NCBI RefSeq assembly: GCF_017165765.1 | Contig: NZ_JAFGZD010000007.1 | Span: 186,001 to 250,000, forward strand | From: Pseudomonas capsici | GTDB taxonomy: Bacteria > Pseudomonadota > Gammaproteobacteria > Pseudomonadales > Pseudomonadaceae | DNA: 64,000 nucleotides | Direction of reading: 5' to 3' | Shown here: piece by piece, positions 53,836 to 61,794 of the stretch | Numbering within the stretch: position 1 is the stretch's first letter | Layout of the letters: each line of letters begins with the position of its first letter | Position numbers and translations under genes: made by a program | The notes under the pieces: model-generated | Seen by the model: only the letters and a program-made list of their open reading frames with translations | Told to the model about the DNA's origin: nothing | The model's database searches: none

Positions 53836-54309
53836 ATGCTGGAAAGTTGTCGGAATGCTCAGGAACGATGGGGTGGCGTCAATCTGCTGATTGATCGCTG
53901 GCTACAGGACCGTCATGAATTGATTCGAGCCTATGATGTTCTTGGCGACACGCCCGAACACCTGGCTGCGGATCGTGGTGCGCTGCTGAAGTTTTGTGAA
54001 ATTCTGGTCGACTATGTTTCGGCAGGCCATTTCGAAATCTACGAACAGCTCAACAGTGAAGCCCAAGCGTTCAACGACGAGCGCGGGCTGGAACTGGCCG
54101 ATACGATTTATCCGCGTCTGGAAGGTATCACCAAGCTTGCTCTGGCTTTCAACGACCGCTGCGAAAAAGGCGATTGCTCCGATGGCGCAGGGTTTGCCAA
54201 TGAGTTCAAGACGCTGGGTGGCCTGCTGCATGAGCGCTTCGAGCTGGAAGACTGCCTGATCGAAGTCCTGCACAACTCCCACAAGGAAGAGGCCGCTTCC
54301 CAGGCCTGA
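53836..54309 (+). CDS. algQ: Rsd/AlgQ anti-sigma factor
   Basis: A 157-residue helical protein of the Rsd/AlgQ family, which binds sigma-70 region 4 and favours alternative sigma factors. [30 protein letters not shown] opens it, followed by '[23 protein letters not shown]' and 'FNDRCEKGD'. The ATG at 53836 begins the conserved sequence. In P. aeruginosa it affects alginate and pyoverdine. A palindromic terminator follows. Confidence 0.93.
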   Translation: MLESCRNAQERWGGVNLLIDRWLQDRHELIRAYDVLGDTPEHLAADRGALLKFCEILVDYVSAGHFEIYEQLNSEAQAFNDERGLELADTIYPRLEGITKLALAFNDRCEKGDCSDGAGFANEFKTLGGLLHERFELEDCLIEVLHNSHKEEAASQA

Positions 54310-54327
54310 TTCATTCCTGTCGTATCG

Positions 54328-54360
54328 CCAAAGGGTGCATTTGCACCCTTTCGCATTTTC
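54328..54360. terminator. Bidirectional terminator between algQ and the FKBP gene
   Basis: AAAGGGTGCA (54330-54339) pairs with TGCACCCTTT (54342-54351) around a tiny loop. T-residues follow in each direction but are interrupted. Confidence 0.65.
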
Positions 54361-54369
54361 GGGCGCGGG

Positions 54370-55044
54370 TTACTGCGAGACAGCGACCAGCTCGATTTCG
54401 AAAACCAGTGGTGTGAACGGATCGATCAGATCGCCTGCGCCTTCTGCGCCATAGGCCTGCGCAGACGGAATCACCAGACGCCACTTCGCGCCGACCGGCA
54501 TGCCTTGCAGGGCGGTGGTCCAGCCACTGATCACGCTGTCGAGTCGGAACCATTGCGGCTGGGTGCTTTGATCGAAGATCGTGCCATCGGGCAGGCGCCC
54601 GACATAGCGCACTTCTACCCGGCCATTGGCTTCTGGCTTGGGACCTGTCCCGGGAGTCAGTTCGGTCATCAGAATGCCGTCGGCCAGTGTCTTCACACCG
54701 GGCTTGGCTTTCTCGCTGTCCATGAAACGCCGCTCTGCCGCCAGGGCCGCCTCGCTCTGGGCATCGGTGCCCGAGGCTTCGGCTTGTGCCAATGCTGCGT
54801 CATGCTCCCTGAGAATCTGGTCGATGCGTTCTTGCTTGAGCGCCAGAGGCTTGCCCTGGTAAGCCTGTTTCAGACCTTCTACCAGTGCCGTCAGGTCCAG
54901 GTCCGGGACTTCCTGATGCAGTCGCTCGCCCAGGCTTGCGCCAAGACTGTAGGCAAGGTCGCGGGATTCCTTCGTCGGAGTGGTTTCACCGGCGTGTGCC
55001 AGAGGAATCAAAAGGAACAACGACGTTAACAGGTAGCGCGACAT
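54370..55044 (-). CDS. FKBP-type peptidyl-prolyl isomerase, periplasmic
   Basis: A 224-residue FkpA-like isomerase: signal peptide MSRYLLTSLFLLIPLAHA, an N-terminal dimerisation domain ('ESRDLAYSLGASLGERLHQEVPDLDLTALVEGLKQAYQGKPLALKQERIDQIL') and a C-terminal FKBP domain ('ANGRVEVRYVGRLPDGTIFDQS...VISGWTTALQGMPVGAKWRLVIPSAQAYGAEGAGDLIDPFTPLVFEIELV'). It speeds proline isomerisation of exported proteins. Start at 55044. Conserved between algQ and algP. Confidence 0.92.
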   Translation of the reverse strand: MSRYLLTSLFLLIPLAHAGETTPTKESRDLAYSLGASLGERLHQEVPDLDLTALVEGLKQAYQGKPLALKQERIDQILREHDAALAQAEASGTDAQSEAALAAERRFMDSEKAKPGVKTLADGILMTELTPGTGPKPEANGRVEVRYVGRLPDGTIFDQSTQPQWFRLDSVISGWTTALQGMPVGAKWRLVIPSAQAYGAEGAGDLIDPFTPLVFEIELVAVSQ

Positions 55045-55260
55045 GAATGCTCTCCGGCCCGGGATGTCAGCGATTATGCCAGTGCGAGGGCCTGCGGTGA
55101 TGAGTCCTGGCAAGAGAATTTTGTATTGCTCCCGCAGCAGTTGCGTCAATGATTTGTTGTCGTATGCAACAGGGTGCGTTCGACGCTGTCAAGATGCCCT
55201 AGCGGCGCTGCGGACAGAGGTCTAGTATGGGCCGCAATTTCGTCAGCCAGGAGGTAAGTC

Positions 55261-56253
55261 ATGTCGGCCAAAAAGAAGCCAGTAAACACTCCATTGCACC
55301 TGCTCCAACAACTGTCGGGCAGCTTGCTCGAACATCTGGAAGACGCCTGCTCCCAAGCCTTGTCCGATGCCGAGAAACTGCTCGCCAAGCTTGAAAAACA
55401 ACGTGGTAAAGCACAGGAAAAACTGCACAAGTCGCGCACCAAATTGCAGGACGCTGCGGCCTCCGGCAAGGCAAAGGCGCAGGCCAAGGCGAAGAATGCC
55501 ATTGCAGAACTTGAAGACCTGCTCGACGCCCTCAAGGATCGCCAGACCGAAACCCGCACCTACATTCTGCAGCTCAAGCGCGACGCTCAAGAGAGCCTGA
55601 AGCTTGCCCAGGGTGTTGGTCGCGTCAAAGAGGCGGTCGGCAAGATTCTGGACACCCGTGCTGCCAAGCCTGCAGCCCCGGCCAAGGCTCCTGCTGCAAA
55701 AACCGTGGCTGCAAAAGCCGTGAGCAAAGCACCTGCCGCCAAGGCACCAGCCAGAACTGCAACCAAACCTGCCGTTAAACCAGCTGCCAAAGCTGCATCT
55801 GCTGCTGCCAAGCCAGCCGCGAAATCAACAGCCGCCAAAGCTCCGGCTGCCGCCAAACCAGTGGCTGCCAAGCCTGCTGCTGCCAAGGCTCCGGTAAAAA
55901 CTGCAGCTAAAACCGCTGCCGCCAAACCTGCCGCTGCAAAAGCAACTGCCAAGCCCGTTGCCAAAGCCGCAGCCAAGCCTGCCGCAACCAAAGCTCCAGC
56001 AGCGGCCAAACCTGCTGCCAGCACGGCTGCAAAACCAGCGGCGGCCAAAGCACCTGCCAAACCTGCCGCGAAGCCAGCAGCCAGGCCCGCTGCAAAAACG
56101 GCAGCCAAACCTGCGGCCAAGCCAGCGGTGAAACCGGCTGCTGCCAAACCTGCCACGCCAGCGACGACGGCTGCTCCAGCCGCTGCGCCGGCAGCACCGG
56201 CCGCGACGGCTCCATCGACAGCCAATAGCGTCACGCCAAACAGCGCATCCTAA
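55261..56253 (+). CDS. algP: AlgP, histone H1-like alginate regulator with KPAA repeats
   Basis: A 330-residue basic protein. The N-terminal 125 residues are helical and coiled-coil-like ('LHLLQQLSGSLLEHLEDACSQALSDAEKLLAKLEKQRGKAQEKLHKSRTKLQDA'). From about 130 to 310 it is made of degenerate AKPAA/KAPA repeats like the tail of histone H1, which bind DNA. In P. aeruginosa the repeat tract varies in length between strains. The 3' end overlaps the convergent TIGR02444 gene by four bases. The alanine-rich frame on the other strand is a shadow. Confidence 0.93.
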   Translation: MSAKKKPVNTPLHLLQQLSGSLLEHLEDACSQALSDAEKLLAKLEKQRGKAQEKLHKSRTKLQDAAASGKAKAQAKAKNAIAELEDLLDALKDRQTETRTYILQLKRDAQESLKLAQGVGRVKEAVGKILDTRAAKPAAPAKAPAAKTVAAKAVSKAPAAKAPARTATKPAVKPAAKAASAAAKPAAKSTAAKAPAAAKPVAAKPAAAKAPVKTAAKTAAAKPAAAKATAKPVAKAAAKPAATKAPAAAKPAASTAAKPAAAKAPAKPAAKPAARPAAKTAAKPAAKPAVKPAAAKPATPATTAAPAAAPAAPAATAPSTANSVTPNSAS

Positions 56254-56714
56254 GGCTGATCTGCCGCGACGCGCAGCATTTGCAGCGCGTCGCGGTCCTT
56301 GTCGGTGGCCTCTGCAGTCAGCCCGTTCAACCAGTTCTGCAAATCTTCTGCTTCATCGACTGCCCAGTCCTGGGTCAGTGTCTGTAATCGTGCGAGCAAT
56401 TGCTGCTCGGCTTCCAGTTCCAGCGCTTTCACTCGCTCACGCAACGATCCCAGTGCCGGGTCGAGTTGTGCCGCGTTGCGCCACTGCGTTCGCAGTTCTC
56501 TGAGAGGGCGCACGACTTCGTCGTGCCATGGCATCGCCAACTGTCCGATTTCCTGTAATCGCCGCGCATCACATTTCACGCCACGTTTGCCCAGCCAGAC
56601 ACCCAGAAGCACCATGCACACATTGGCCCCGTTGGTTTGCAGGCGCAGACAGGCTTCTTCGACGCCAGGTCTGGCATAGAAATCGAGGGTGAAACTCCAA
56701 AGGTCAGAAGGCAT
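56250..56714 (-). CDS. TIGR02444 family protein
   Basis: A 154-residue protein: MPSDLWSFTLDFYARPGVEEACLRLQTNGANVCMVLLGVWLGKRGVKCDARRLQEI opens the TIGR02444 (DUF2390) family domain; the second half is coiled coil. Function unknown. It converges with algP and is divergent from the ABC-F gene, 46 bases away, as in other pseudomonads. Confidence 0.85.
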   Translation of the reverse strand: MPSDLWSFTLDFYARPGVEEACLRLQTNGANVCMVLLGVWLGKRGVKCDARRLQEIGQLAMPWHDEVVRPLRELRTQWRNAAQLDPALGSLRERVKALELEAEQQLLARLQTLTQDWAVDEAEDLQNWLNGLTAEATDKDRDALQMLRVAADQP

Positions 56715-56760
56715 AGTGAGCTACCTGTTTGAGACGAAGCTGGTAGACTCCGCCGCCATT

Positions 56761-58671
56761 ATGATTCGACTTCAAAGCCTTACCTTACAGCGTGGTCCGC
56801 AACGTCTGCTAGAAGACGCCGAGCTGACCCTGCACGCCGGCCAGAAAGCCGGTCTGATCGGTGCCAACGGTGCCGGTAAATCCAGCCTCTTCGCCTTGCT
56901 GCGCGGTGAGCTGACGCCTGACTCCGGCGACTGCCTGCTGCCTGCCGATTGGCGCATCGCACACATGCGTCAGGAGGTAGATACCCTTGAGCGTCTGGGC
57001 GTGGACTACGTTCTGGACGGCGACCTGCGTCTGCGCGAGGTTCAGCGTCAGCTTGCTGAAGCCGAAGCCGCTCAGGACGGTGCCGCCCAGGCACGACTGC
57101 ACGCCGAACTCGACAGTGCCGACGGCTACACGGCCGATGCCCGGGCCCGCAAATTGCTGGCGGGCCTGGGGTTCACCAACGAGCAGATGGAGCGTCAGGT
57201 CGGCAGTTTCTCCGGTGGATGGCGGATGCGTCTGAACCTGGCGCAGGCCCTGATGTGTCCTTCGGACCTGTTGCTGCTCGACGAACCGACCAACCACCTG
57301 GACCTCGACGCCATTCTCTGGCTGGAAGACTGGCTCAAGAGCTATCCCGGCACCTTGCTGCTGATTTCCCACGACCGCGACTTCCTCGATGCGGTCGTCG
57401 ATCACATTGCCCACGTCGAACAACGCAAGATCACCCTCTATCGCGGTGGCTACAGCGCCTTCGAGCGTGCCCGTGCCGAACGTCTGGCCCAGCAGCAACA
57501 GGCTTACGAGAAGCAGCAGGCACAACGTGCGCACATGGAAAAATACATCGCGCGTTTCAAGGCCCAGGCCACCAAGGCTCGTCAGGCACAGAGCCGGATC
57601 AAGGCCCTTGAGCGCATGGAGGAGTTGTCCGCCGCGCATGTGGACTCGCCGTTCAGCTTCGTTTTCCGTGAGTCCGACAAAATCTCCAGCCCGTTGCTGG
57701 ATCTGTCCGAAGCACGCCTGGGCTATGGCGAAAAGACCATCCTGGAGAAGGTCAAACTGCAACTGACGCCGGGGGCGCGTATCGGTCTGCTGGGGCCTAA
57801 CGGCGCGGGTAAATCGACCCTGATCAAGAACCTTGCAGGTGAGCTTGAGCCCTTGAGTGGCCGTCTGGTGCGTGGCGAGAACCTTACGGTCGGCTATTTT
57901 GCCCAGCATCAGCTCGACTCTCTGGATGCCAAGGCCAACCCCTTGCTGCATCTGCAGCGTCTGGCGCCTACCGAGCGCGAGCAGACCCTGCGCGACTTCC
58001 TCGGTGGCTTCGACTTCCGTGGCGCTCGCCTGGACGAGCCGGTGGTGAATTTCTCCGGTGGTGAAAAGGCGCGTCTGGCCCTGGCCCTGATTGCCTGGGA
58101 AAAGCCCAACCTGTTGCTGCTCGACGAACCGACCAACCACCTGGATCTGGAAATGCGTCTGGCGCTGACCATGGCCCTGCAGGAATTCAGTGGTGCGGTA
58201 CTGGTGGTTTCCCACGATCGGCACTTGCTCAAGAGCACCACCGATGACTTCTTGCTGGTCGCCGATGGCCGGGTTCAGGAGTTCGACGGCGATCTGGACG
58301 ACTACACGCGCTGGCTGGCGGATTACCGTTTGCGCAATGCGCCGGTCAGCAACACACCGGTCAATGCCGACAAGACCGACAAGAAAGCCCAGCGTCAGCA
58401 GGCCGCGGCCTTGCGTCAGCAACTGGCTCCGCACAAGCGCGAAGCCGACAAGCTGGAGCGTGAGCTGGGAAGCCTGCACGAGAAACTGGCCAAGGTCGAA
58501 GAGGCCCTGGCCGACAGTACCAACTATGAGGCTGCCAACAAGGACAAGCTGCGCGATCTGCTGGCGGAACAGGCCAGTCTGAAGACGCGGGAGTCCGAGC
58601 TGGAAGAGGCCTGGATGGAAGCGCTGGAACTGCTGGAATCAATGCAGGCCGAACTGGAAGCATTGTCGTAA
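56761..58671 (+). CDS. ABC-F family ATPase, YheS-like
   Basis: A 636-residue protein with two ABC domains and no membrane segment. Domain 1: Walker A 'GANGAGKSSLF' near residue 35, signature 'SFSGGWRMRLNLAQAL', Walker B 'LLLLDEPTNHLDL'. A basic linker ('RAERLAQQQQAYEKQQAQRAHMEKYIARFKAQATKARQAQSRIKALERME') follows. Domain 2: 'GPNGAGKSTLIKNLAG', 'NFSGGEKARLALALIAWEKPNLLLLDEPTNHLDLEMRLAL'. A C-terminal coiled coil closes it. ABC-F proteins bind the ribosome E site and relieve stalling. Start ATG at 56761. Confidence 0.92.
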   Translation: MIRLQSLTLQRGPQRLLEDAELTLHAGQKAGLIGANGAGKSSLFALLRGELTPDSGDCLLPADWRIAHMRQEVDTLERLGVDYVLDGDLRLREVQRQLAEAEAAQDGAAQARLHAELDSADGYTADARARKLLAGLGFTNEQMERQVGSFSGGWRMRLNLAQALMCPSDLLLLDEPTNHLDLDAILWLEDWLKSYPGTLLLISHDRDFLDAVVDHIAHVEQRKITLYRGGYSAFERARAERLAQQQQAYEKQQAQRAHMEKYIARFKAQATKARQAQSRIKALERMEELSAAHVDSPFSFVFRESDKISSPLLDLSEARLGYGEKTILEKVKLQLTPGARIGLLGPNGAGKSTLIKNLAGELEPLSGRLVRGENLTVGYFAQHQLDSLDAKANPLLHLQRLAPTEREQTLRDFLGGFDFRGARLDEPVVNFSGGEKARLALALIAWEKPNLLLLDEPTNHLDLEMRLALTMALQEFSGAVLVVSHDRHLLKSTTDDFLLVADGRVQEFDGDLDDYTRWLADYRLRNAPVSNTPVNADKTDKKAQRQQAAALRQQLAPHKREADKLERELGSLHEKLAKVEEALADSTNYEAANKDKLRDLLAEQASLKTRESELEEAWMEALELLESMQAELEALS

Positions 58672-58687
58672 TTGAAGTGAGGGGCTG

Positions 58688-59281
58688 ATGGAATTTTTCG
58701 GGTTGCCGCTGACGGCCTACTGGATCGAACCGCTCTGGCTGGGCCTGCAGATCCTGTTGATTCTGCTGGCGGGTTACGTGCTGCAACGTGTGGTTGGTCG
58801 TTTTCTGACGGGGCTGGGCGAACGTTATCCGCTGCCGCCGGAACTGCTGGTACCGGTGCGTGGCGGGTTGCGCTGGTTGATCATGGGCAGTGCGTTTGTC
58901 TTCGTGCTGGGGCGGCTCGGCGTTTCCGCCACCGTACTGTGGACCGCGCTGTCGGGTTTTGTCGCAGTCGCCGCCGTGGCGTTCTTCGCCATGTGGAGTG
59001 TGCTGTCCAACCTGCTCTGCGCCATCCTGATCTTCACCATCGGCCCTTTCCGCATCGGTGATGTGGTCGAGCTGGTCGAGACACTGGACAAGCCCGGCGT
59101 CAAAGGCCGGGTCGTCGCCATCAACCTGATGTTCACCACCCTGATCGAAATGCCCGAGGCGGGTGGTGCGCTGGTGCAGGTGCCTAACAGTCAGTTCTTC
59201 CAGAAAGCGGTTCGCCGCTGGCGTGGCAGCGATGTCATTCCGCAGGTGATGGTTGAAAAACCGCTGGGCGAGCAGAAATAA
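58688..59281 (+). CDS. Small MscS-family mechanosensitive channel
   Basis: A 197-residue membrane protein with an MscS core: helices at about 12-34, 58-78 and the pore-lining stretch 'LWTALSGFVAVAAVAFFAMWSVLSNLLCAILIFTI', followed by the beta domain 'PFRIGDVVELVETLDKPGVKGRVVAINLMFTTLIEMPEAGGALVQVPNSQFFQKAVRRW'. It is shorter than MscS (286) and lacks much of the cytoplasmic cage. It follows the ABC-F gene by 16 bases, probably in the same transcript. Confidence 0.87.
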   Translation: MEFFGLPLTAYWIEPLWLGLQILLILLAGYVLQRVVGRFLTGLGERYPLPPELLVPVRGGLRWLIMGSAFVFVLGRLGVSATVLWTALSGFVAVAAVAFFAMWSVLSNLLCAILIFTIGPFRIGDVVELVETLDKPGVKGRVVAINLMFTTLIEMPEAGGALVQVPNSQFFQKAVRRWRGSDVIPQVMVEKPLGEQK

Positions 59282-59347
59282 TTAGTCATCAAATGCATTA
59301 CACACTAAGTTAGCGGCTATTGGGCTCTGCCGGACTTGAGGTGTGTG

Positions 59348-59980
59348 ATGGCGCTTGAAACGTGGCTGGCTTTTTTTGCCGCCTGCTGGATTATCAGTCT
59401 GTCTCCTGGGGCTGGCGCGATTGCGTCGATGTCCTGTGGCCTGCAATACGGTTTCTGGCGCGGCTACTGGAATGCGCTGGGCCTGCAGATCGCGCTGGTG
59501 GCGCAGATCGCGATTGTCGCGGCGGGTCTTGGTGCCGTACTGGGCGCATCCGAGCTGGCATTCAACCTGATCAAATGGTTTGGCGTGGCCTACCTGGTTT
59601 ACCTGGGCATCAAGCAATGGCGGGCGCTGCCTGGGGATCTGTCCGACGAGTCGGCAATTCGCCCGATCGGCAAGCCGCTGAGCCTGGTATTCCGGGGCTT
59701 TCTGGTCAACATCAGCAACCCCAAGGCGCTGGTGTTCATGTTGGCAATCCTGCCGCAGTTCATCGACCCTGCCCAGCCGCTGCTGATGCAGTACGTGATC
59801 ATCGCGCTGACCATGGTCGCCGTGGATTCGATCGTGATGGCCGGTTACACCGGGCTTGCGTCCCGCGTGCTACGTCTGCTGAAAACCCCGAAGCAACAAC
59901 GTCGCCTGAACCGCACCTTCGCCAGCCTGTTTGTGGGGGCGGCGGGCTTTCTGGCGACGCTGCATCGCGGGACGGCATAG
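59348..59980 (+). CDS. LysE/RhtB family amino acid exporter
   Basis: A 210-residue membrane protein with six hydrophobic segments. 'WIISLSPGAGAIASMSCGLQYGFWRGYWNALGLQIALVAQIAIVAAGLGAVLGASELAFNLIKWFGVAYLVYLGIKQWR' is the RhtB-type signature, and 'FRGFLVNISNPKALVFMLAILPQFIDP' the second. Likely exports a neutral amino acid such as threonine or homoserine. Start ATG at 59348 behind GAGGTGTG. Confidence 0.9.
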   Translation: MALETWLAFFAACWIISLSPGAGAIASMSCGLQYGFWRGYWNALGLQIALVAQIAIVAAGLGAVLGASELAFNLIKWFGVAYLVYLGIKQWRALPGDLSDESAIRPIGKPLSLVFRGFLVNISNPKALVFMLAILPQFIDPAQPLLMQYVIIALTMVAVDSIVMAGYTGLASRVLRLLKTPKQQRRLNRTFASLFVGAAGFLATLHRGTA

Positions 59981-59990
59981 GGGTAGAACC

Positions 59991-60044
59991 AGCTACAAGC
60001 TACAAGCCGCAAGCTTGAAGCTTGAAGCTTGTGGCTTGCAGCTA
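59991..60044. repeat. 'Tacaagct'-type palindromic repeat
   Basis: AGCTACAAGCTACAAGCCGC at the left and GTGGCTTGCAGCTAC at the right form an imperfect palindrome around AAGCTTGAAGCTTGAAGCTT. It lies between the convergent LysE and CsgG-like genes and shares its units with 40523-40571. Confidence 0.75.
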
Positions 60045-60054
60045 CGCTCCCCTC

Positions 60055-60792
60055 TTATCTCAAGATCCGTGGCGCTTCGTCTCGTGGCAGGTTCTGCTGG
60101 ATGGGTTGGTCGGTATATTCGATTTCACCCCGCAATTGCTCACGCAACTGACGCGCCACGTCGACGCCGATCGATTTTGAGACATCACGCACCACGCGGC
60201 CCCGGTTCAGGGAGATCTTGACGTCCCGGCTGTTGACCAGTTTGGTGTCCTGGGCTTCGCCCATGGCGGTAAAGGCCGAGGTGATTTCGTAGGTGCGGGT
60301 GTTGATCAGGCTGAAATCACCGACCACCGTCAGCCCCATGATGGCCGAATAGCTATTGGTGTTGGCAATTTCGCCCACGTCCTGACGAAAGTCGATGTCC
60401 GACAGTGTTCCGAACAATACGTAGTCGGCACCTTTGAAGTGGCCGCTCTTGATGCGTGCGATGACGTCGTACACATCTTCTTTGGAGCCGGTCTTGTAAG
60501 GCGTACCCTGCACCAGCTGGAACAGCCCGGACTTGAGGATCTCGCCCTTGATGTCGCCACTGAATTTCTGCAGCTCGCTCTGTTCGATGTAGCTGGTGCG
60601 GGCTTCGTATTCTTCATAGCTCGACGAGCCGCTTGCGCTGTAGTAGTTGGCTCTCATGTCGCTTTTCGCCGAAACGGTGTGGATGTATTGCTCCACACGT
60701 TCCTGATAGGCCATGCCTGTCACGGCGATCCTTGGGGCGGCCTGCACCGAGAGGGCGCAGGCCATGGCGATAATGCCAATCCATGCACGCAT
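60055..60792 (-). CDS. CsgG/LpoB-like periplasmic protein
   Basis: A 245-residue protein with a signal peptide (MRAWIGIIAMACALSVQAAP) and no lipobox. The body ('ISVTGM...SGDIKGEILKSGLFQLVQGTPYKTGSKEDVYDVIARIKSGHFKGADYVLFGTLSDIDFRQDVGEI...VGDFSLINTRTYEITSAFTAMGEAQD' in outline) follows the CsgG/LpoB fold seen in envelope accessory proteins. The start is ATG at 60792, preceded by GGAGCG; the codon before it is a GTG. It follows lpoB by three bases, so the two are co-translated. Function not known. Confidence 0.75.
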   Translation of the reverse strand: MRAWIGIIAMACALSVQAAPRIAVTGMAYQERVEQYIHTVSAKSDMRANYYSASGSSSYEEYEARTSYIEQSELQKFSGDIKGEILKSGLFQLVQGTPYKTGSKEDVYDVIARIKSGHFKGADYVLFGTLSDIDFRQDVGEIANTNSYSAIMGLTVVGDFSLINTRTYEITSAFTAMGEAQDTKLVNSRDVKISLNRGRVVRDVSKSIGVDVARQLREQLRGEIEYTDQPIQQNLPRDEAPRILR

Positions 60793-60795
60793 CAC

Positions 60796-61386
60796 TTAAC
60801 GCTCCGTGGTCTTGCGGATTTCTTTTTCGTCCATCCACTCTGCCAGGCCGCTTTCGACGTCGACCAGTTGCAGGCTGAATTTATAGAAAACGTCCTTGTA
60901 GTCCTCGCTGCGTTTGACGATGGAGCTGATCGAGCCTTCCAGACGGTATTTGGCGGCGACCATGTTGCCGGTCTTGGCGATGGTGCTCTGCTTGTACAGA
61001 CCGCTCTGGTTCTGCAGCTTGAGCTGGTCGACCTGGCTCTGCATCTCGGTGTTGTCGCTGGCGAAACGGGCTACGCCGCTCTTCATCAACTGGGTCTTGA
61101 TGGTGGTGGTGATTTCGCGGGTGTCGATGTACTCGCTGGTCTTGTTCTTCACATCGTAGACCTGGACCACCGGACGACCCTGCAGGATGCCGGACTGCGC
61201 CAGTGAGCGGGTCATGCTCTCGGCGATCATTTGCAGGTCAGTGGAGCCGAATTCGTTGGTAATCGTTTCGACGGCCTTGGTATCTCCGTAACTGATGTTC
61301 TTGCTGCCAAGAACCGGAGAGTTATTGGCGCAACCGCTGGCCAGCAGGGCGAGGGCGGCAATGAAGCAAAGACGTGTAAACAGCAT
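60796..61386 (-). CDS. lpoB: LpoB-like lipoprotein, penicillin-binding protein activator
   Basis: A 196-residue lipoprotein: MLFTRLCFIAALALLASGCANNSP with lipobox ASGC. 'SKNISYGDTKAVETITNEFGSTDLQMIAESMTRSLAQSGILQGRPVVQVYDVKNKTSEYIDTREITTTIKTQLMKSGVARFAS' is the LpoB pattern. In enteric bacteria LpoB activates PBP1b; in Pseudomonas a different lipoprotein (LpoP) is reported to do this, so the partner here is open. It lies after a ycfL homologue, as in E. coli. Confidence 0.82.
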   Translation of the reverse strand: MLFTRLCFIAALALLASGCANNSPVLGSKNISYGDTKAVETITNEFGSTDLQMIAESMTRSLAQSGILQGRPVVQVYDVKNKTSEYIDTREITTTIKTQLMKSGVARFASDNTEMQSQVDQLKLQNQSGLYKQSTIAKTGNMVAAKYRLEGSISSIVKRSEDYKDVFYKFSLQLVDVESGLAEWMDEKEIRKTTER

Positions 61387-61409
61387 GTGTGAACTCTTCT
61401 GTGAGCGGA

Positions 61410-61781
61410 TCAAGGCGTGTTGATTTCAAGGCGGAAATCGGTTGCCCGCGGATTGGGTGCGATGGCTGGCAGCGTGGTGCTTTGCGAGCCGTACATCATC
61501 GTGCTTTTCCAGGCTTCTTCGTCTGCGACAGGGAAGCCATCGTTACCCAGCCACGCGAATCGGTAGTACATCGTCTTGTTGCGGCTGCTGGTGTTGGTCA
61601 ACTGAACCTTGACGGTCAGGAAGCCATTTTCCCGAGCCACACGCATGGCACCGACCTCAATGCTTTTGATGTCGCCCAGTGCGACCACTTTACTGGCTGC
61701 GCTACCCGGGGCCGGAGGTGGCGGGGTTGCGCAGCCTGCAAGCAGGGCCAGCGCCAGTGCGCCGAAGATCTTGATACGCAT
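61410..61781 (-). CDS. YcfL family lipoprotein
   Basis: A 123-residue lipoprotein: MRIKIFGALALALLAGCATPPPPAPG, lipobox LAGC, followed by an immunoglobulin-like domain ('GAMRVARENGFLTVKVQLTNTSSRNKTMYYRFAWLGNDGFPVADEEAWKSTMMYGSQSTTLPAIAPNPRATDFRLEI') typical of YcfL (DUF1425). Adjacent to lpoB as in E. coli. Role unknown, probably in the envelope. Confidence 0.82.
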   Translation of the reverse strand: MRIKIFGALALALLAGCATPPPPAPGSAASKVVALGDIKSIEVGAMRVARENGFLTVKVQLTNTSSRNKTMYYRFAWLGNDGFPVADEEAWKSTMMYGSQSTTLPAIAPNPRATDFRLEINTP

Positions 61782-61794
61782 GGGGTATCTCCGT

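Noticed and set aside
55587..56234. Alanine/glycine/leucine-rich 215-residue frame on the - strand over algP
   Set aside because: Looks like a membrane protein only because it is the complement of the KPAA repeat DNA; no start signals and no homologue pattern.
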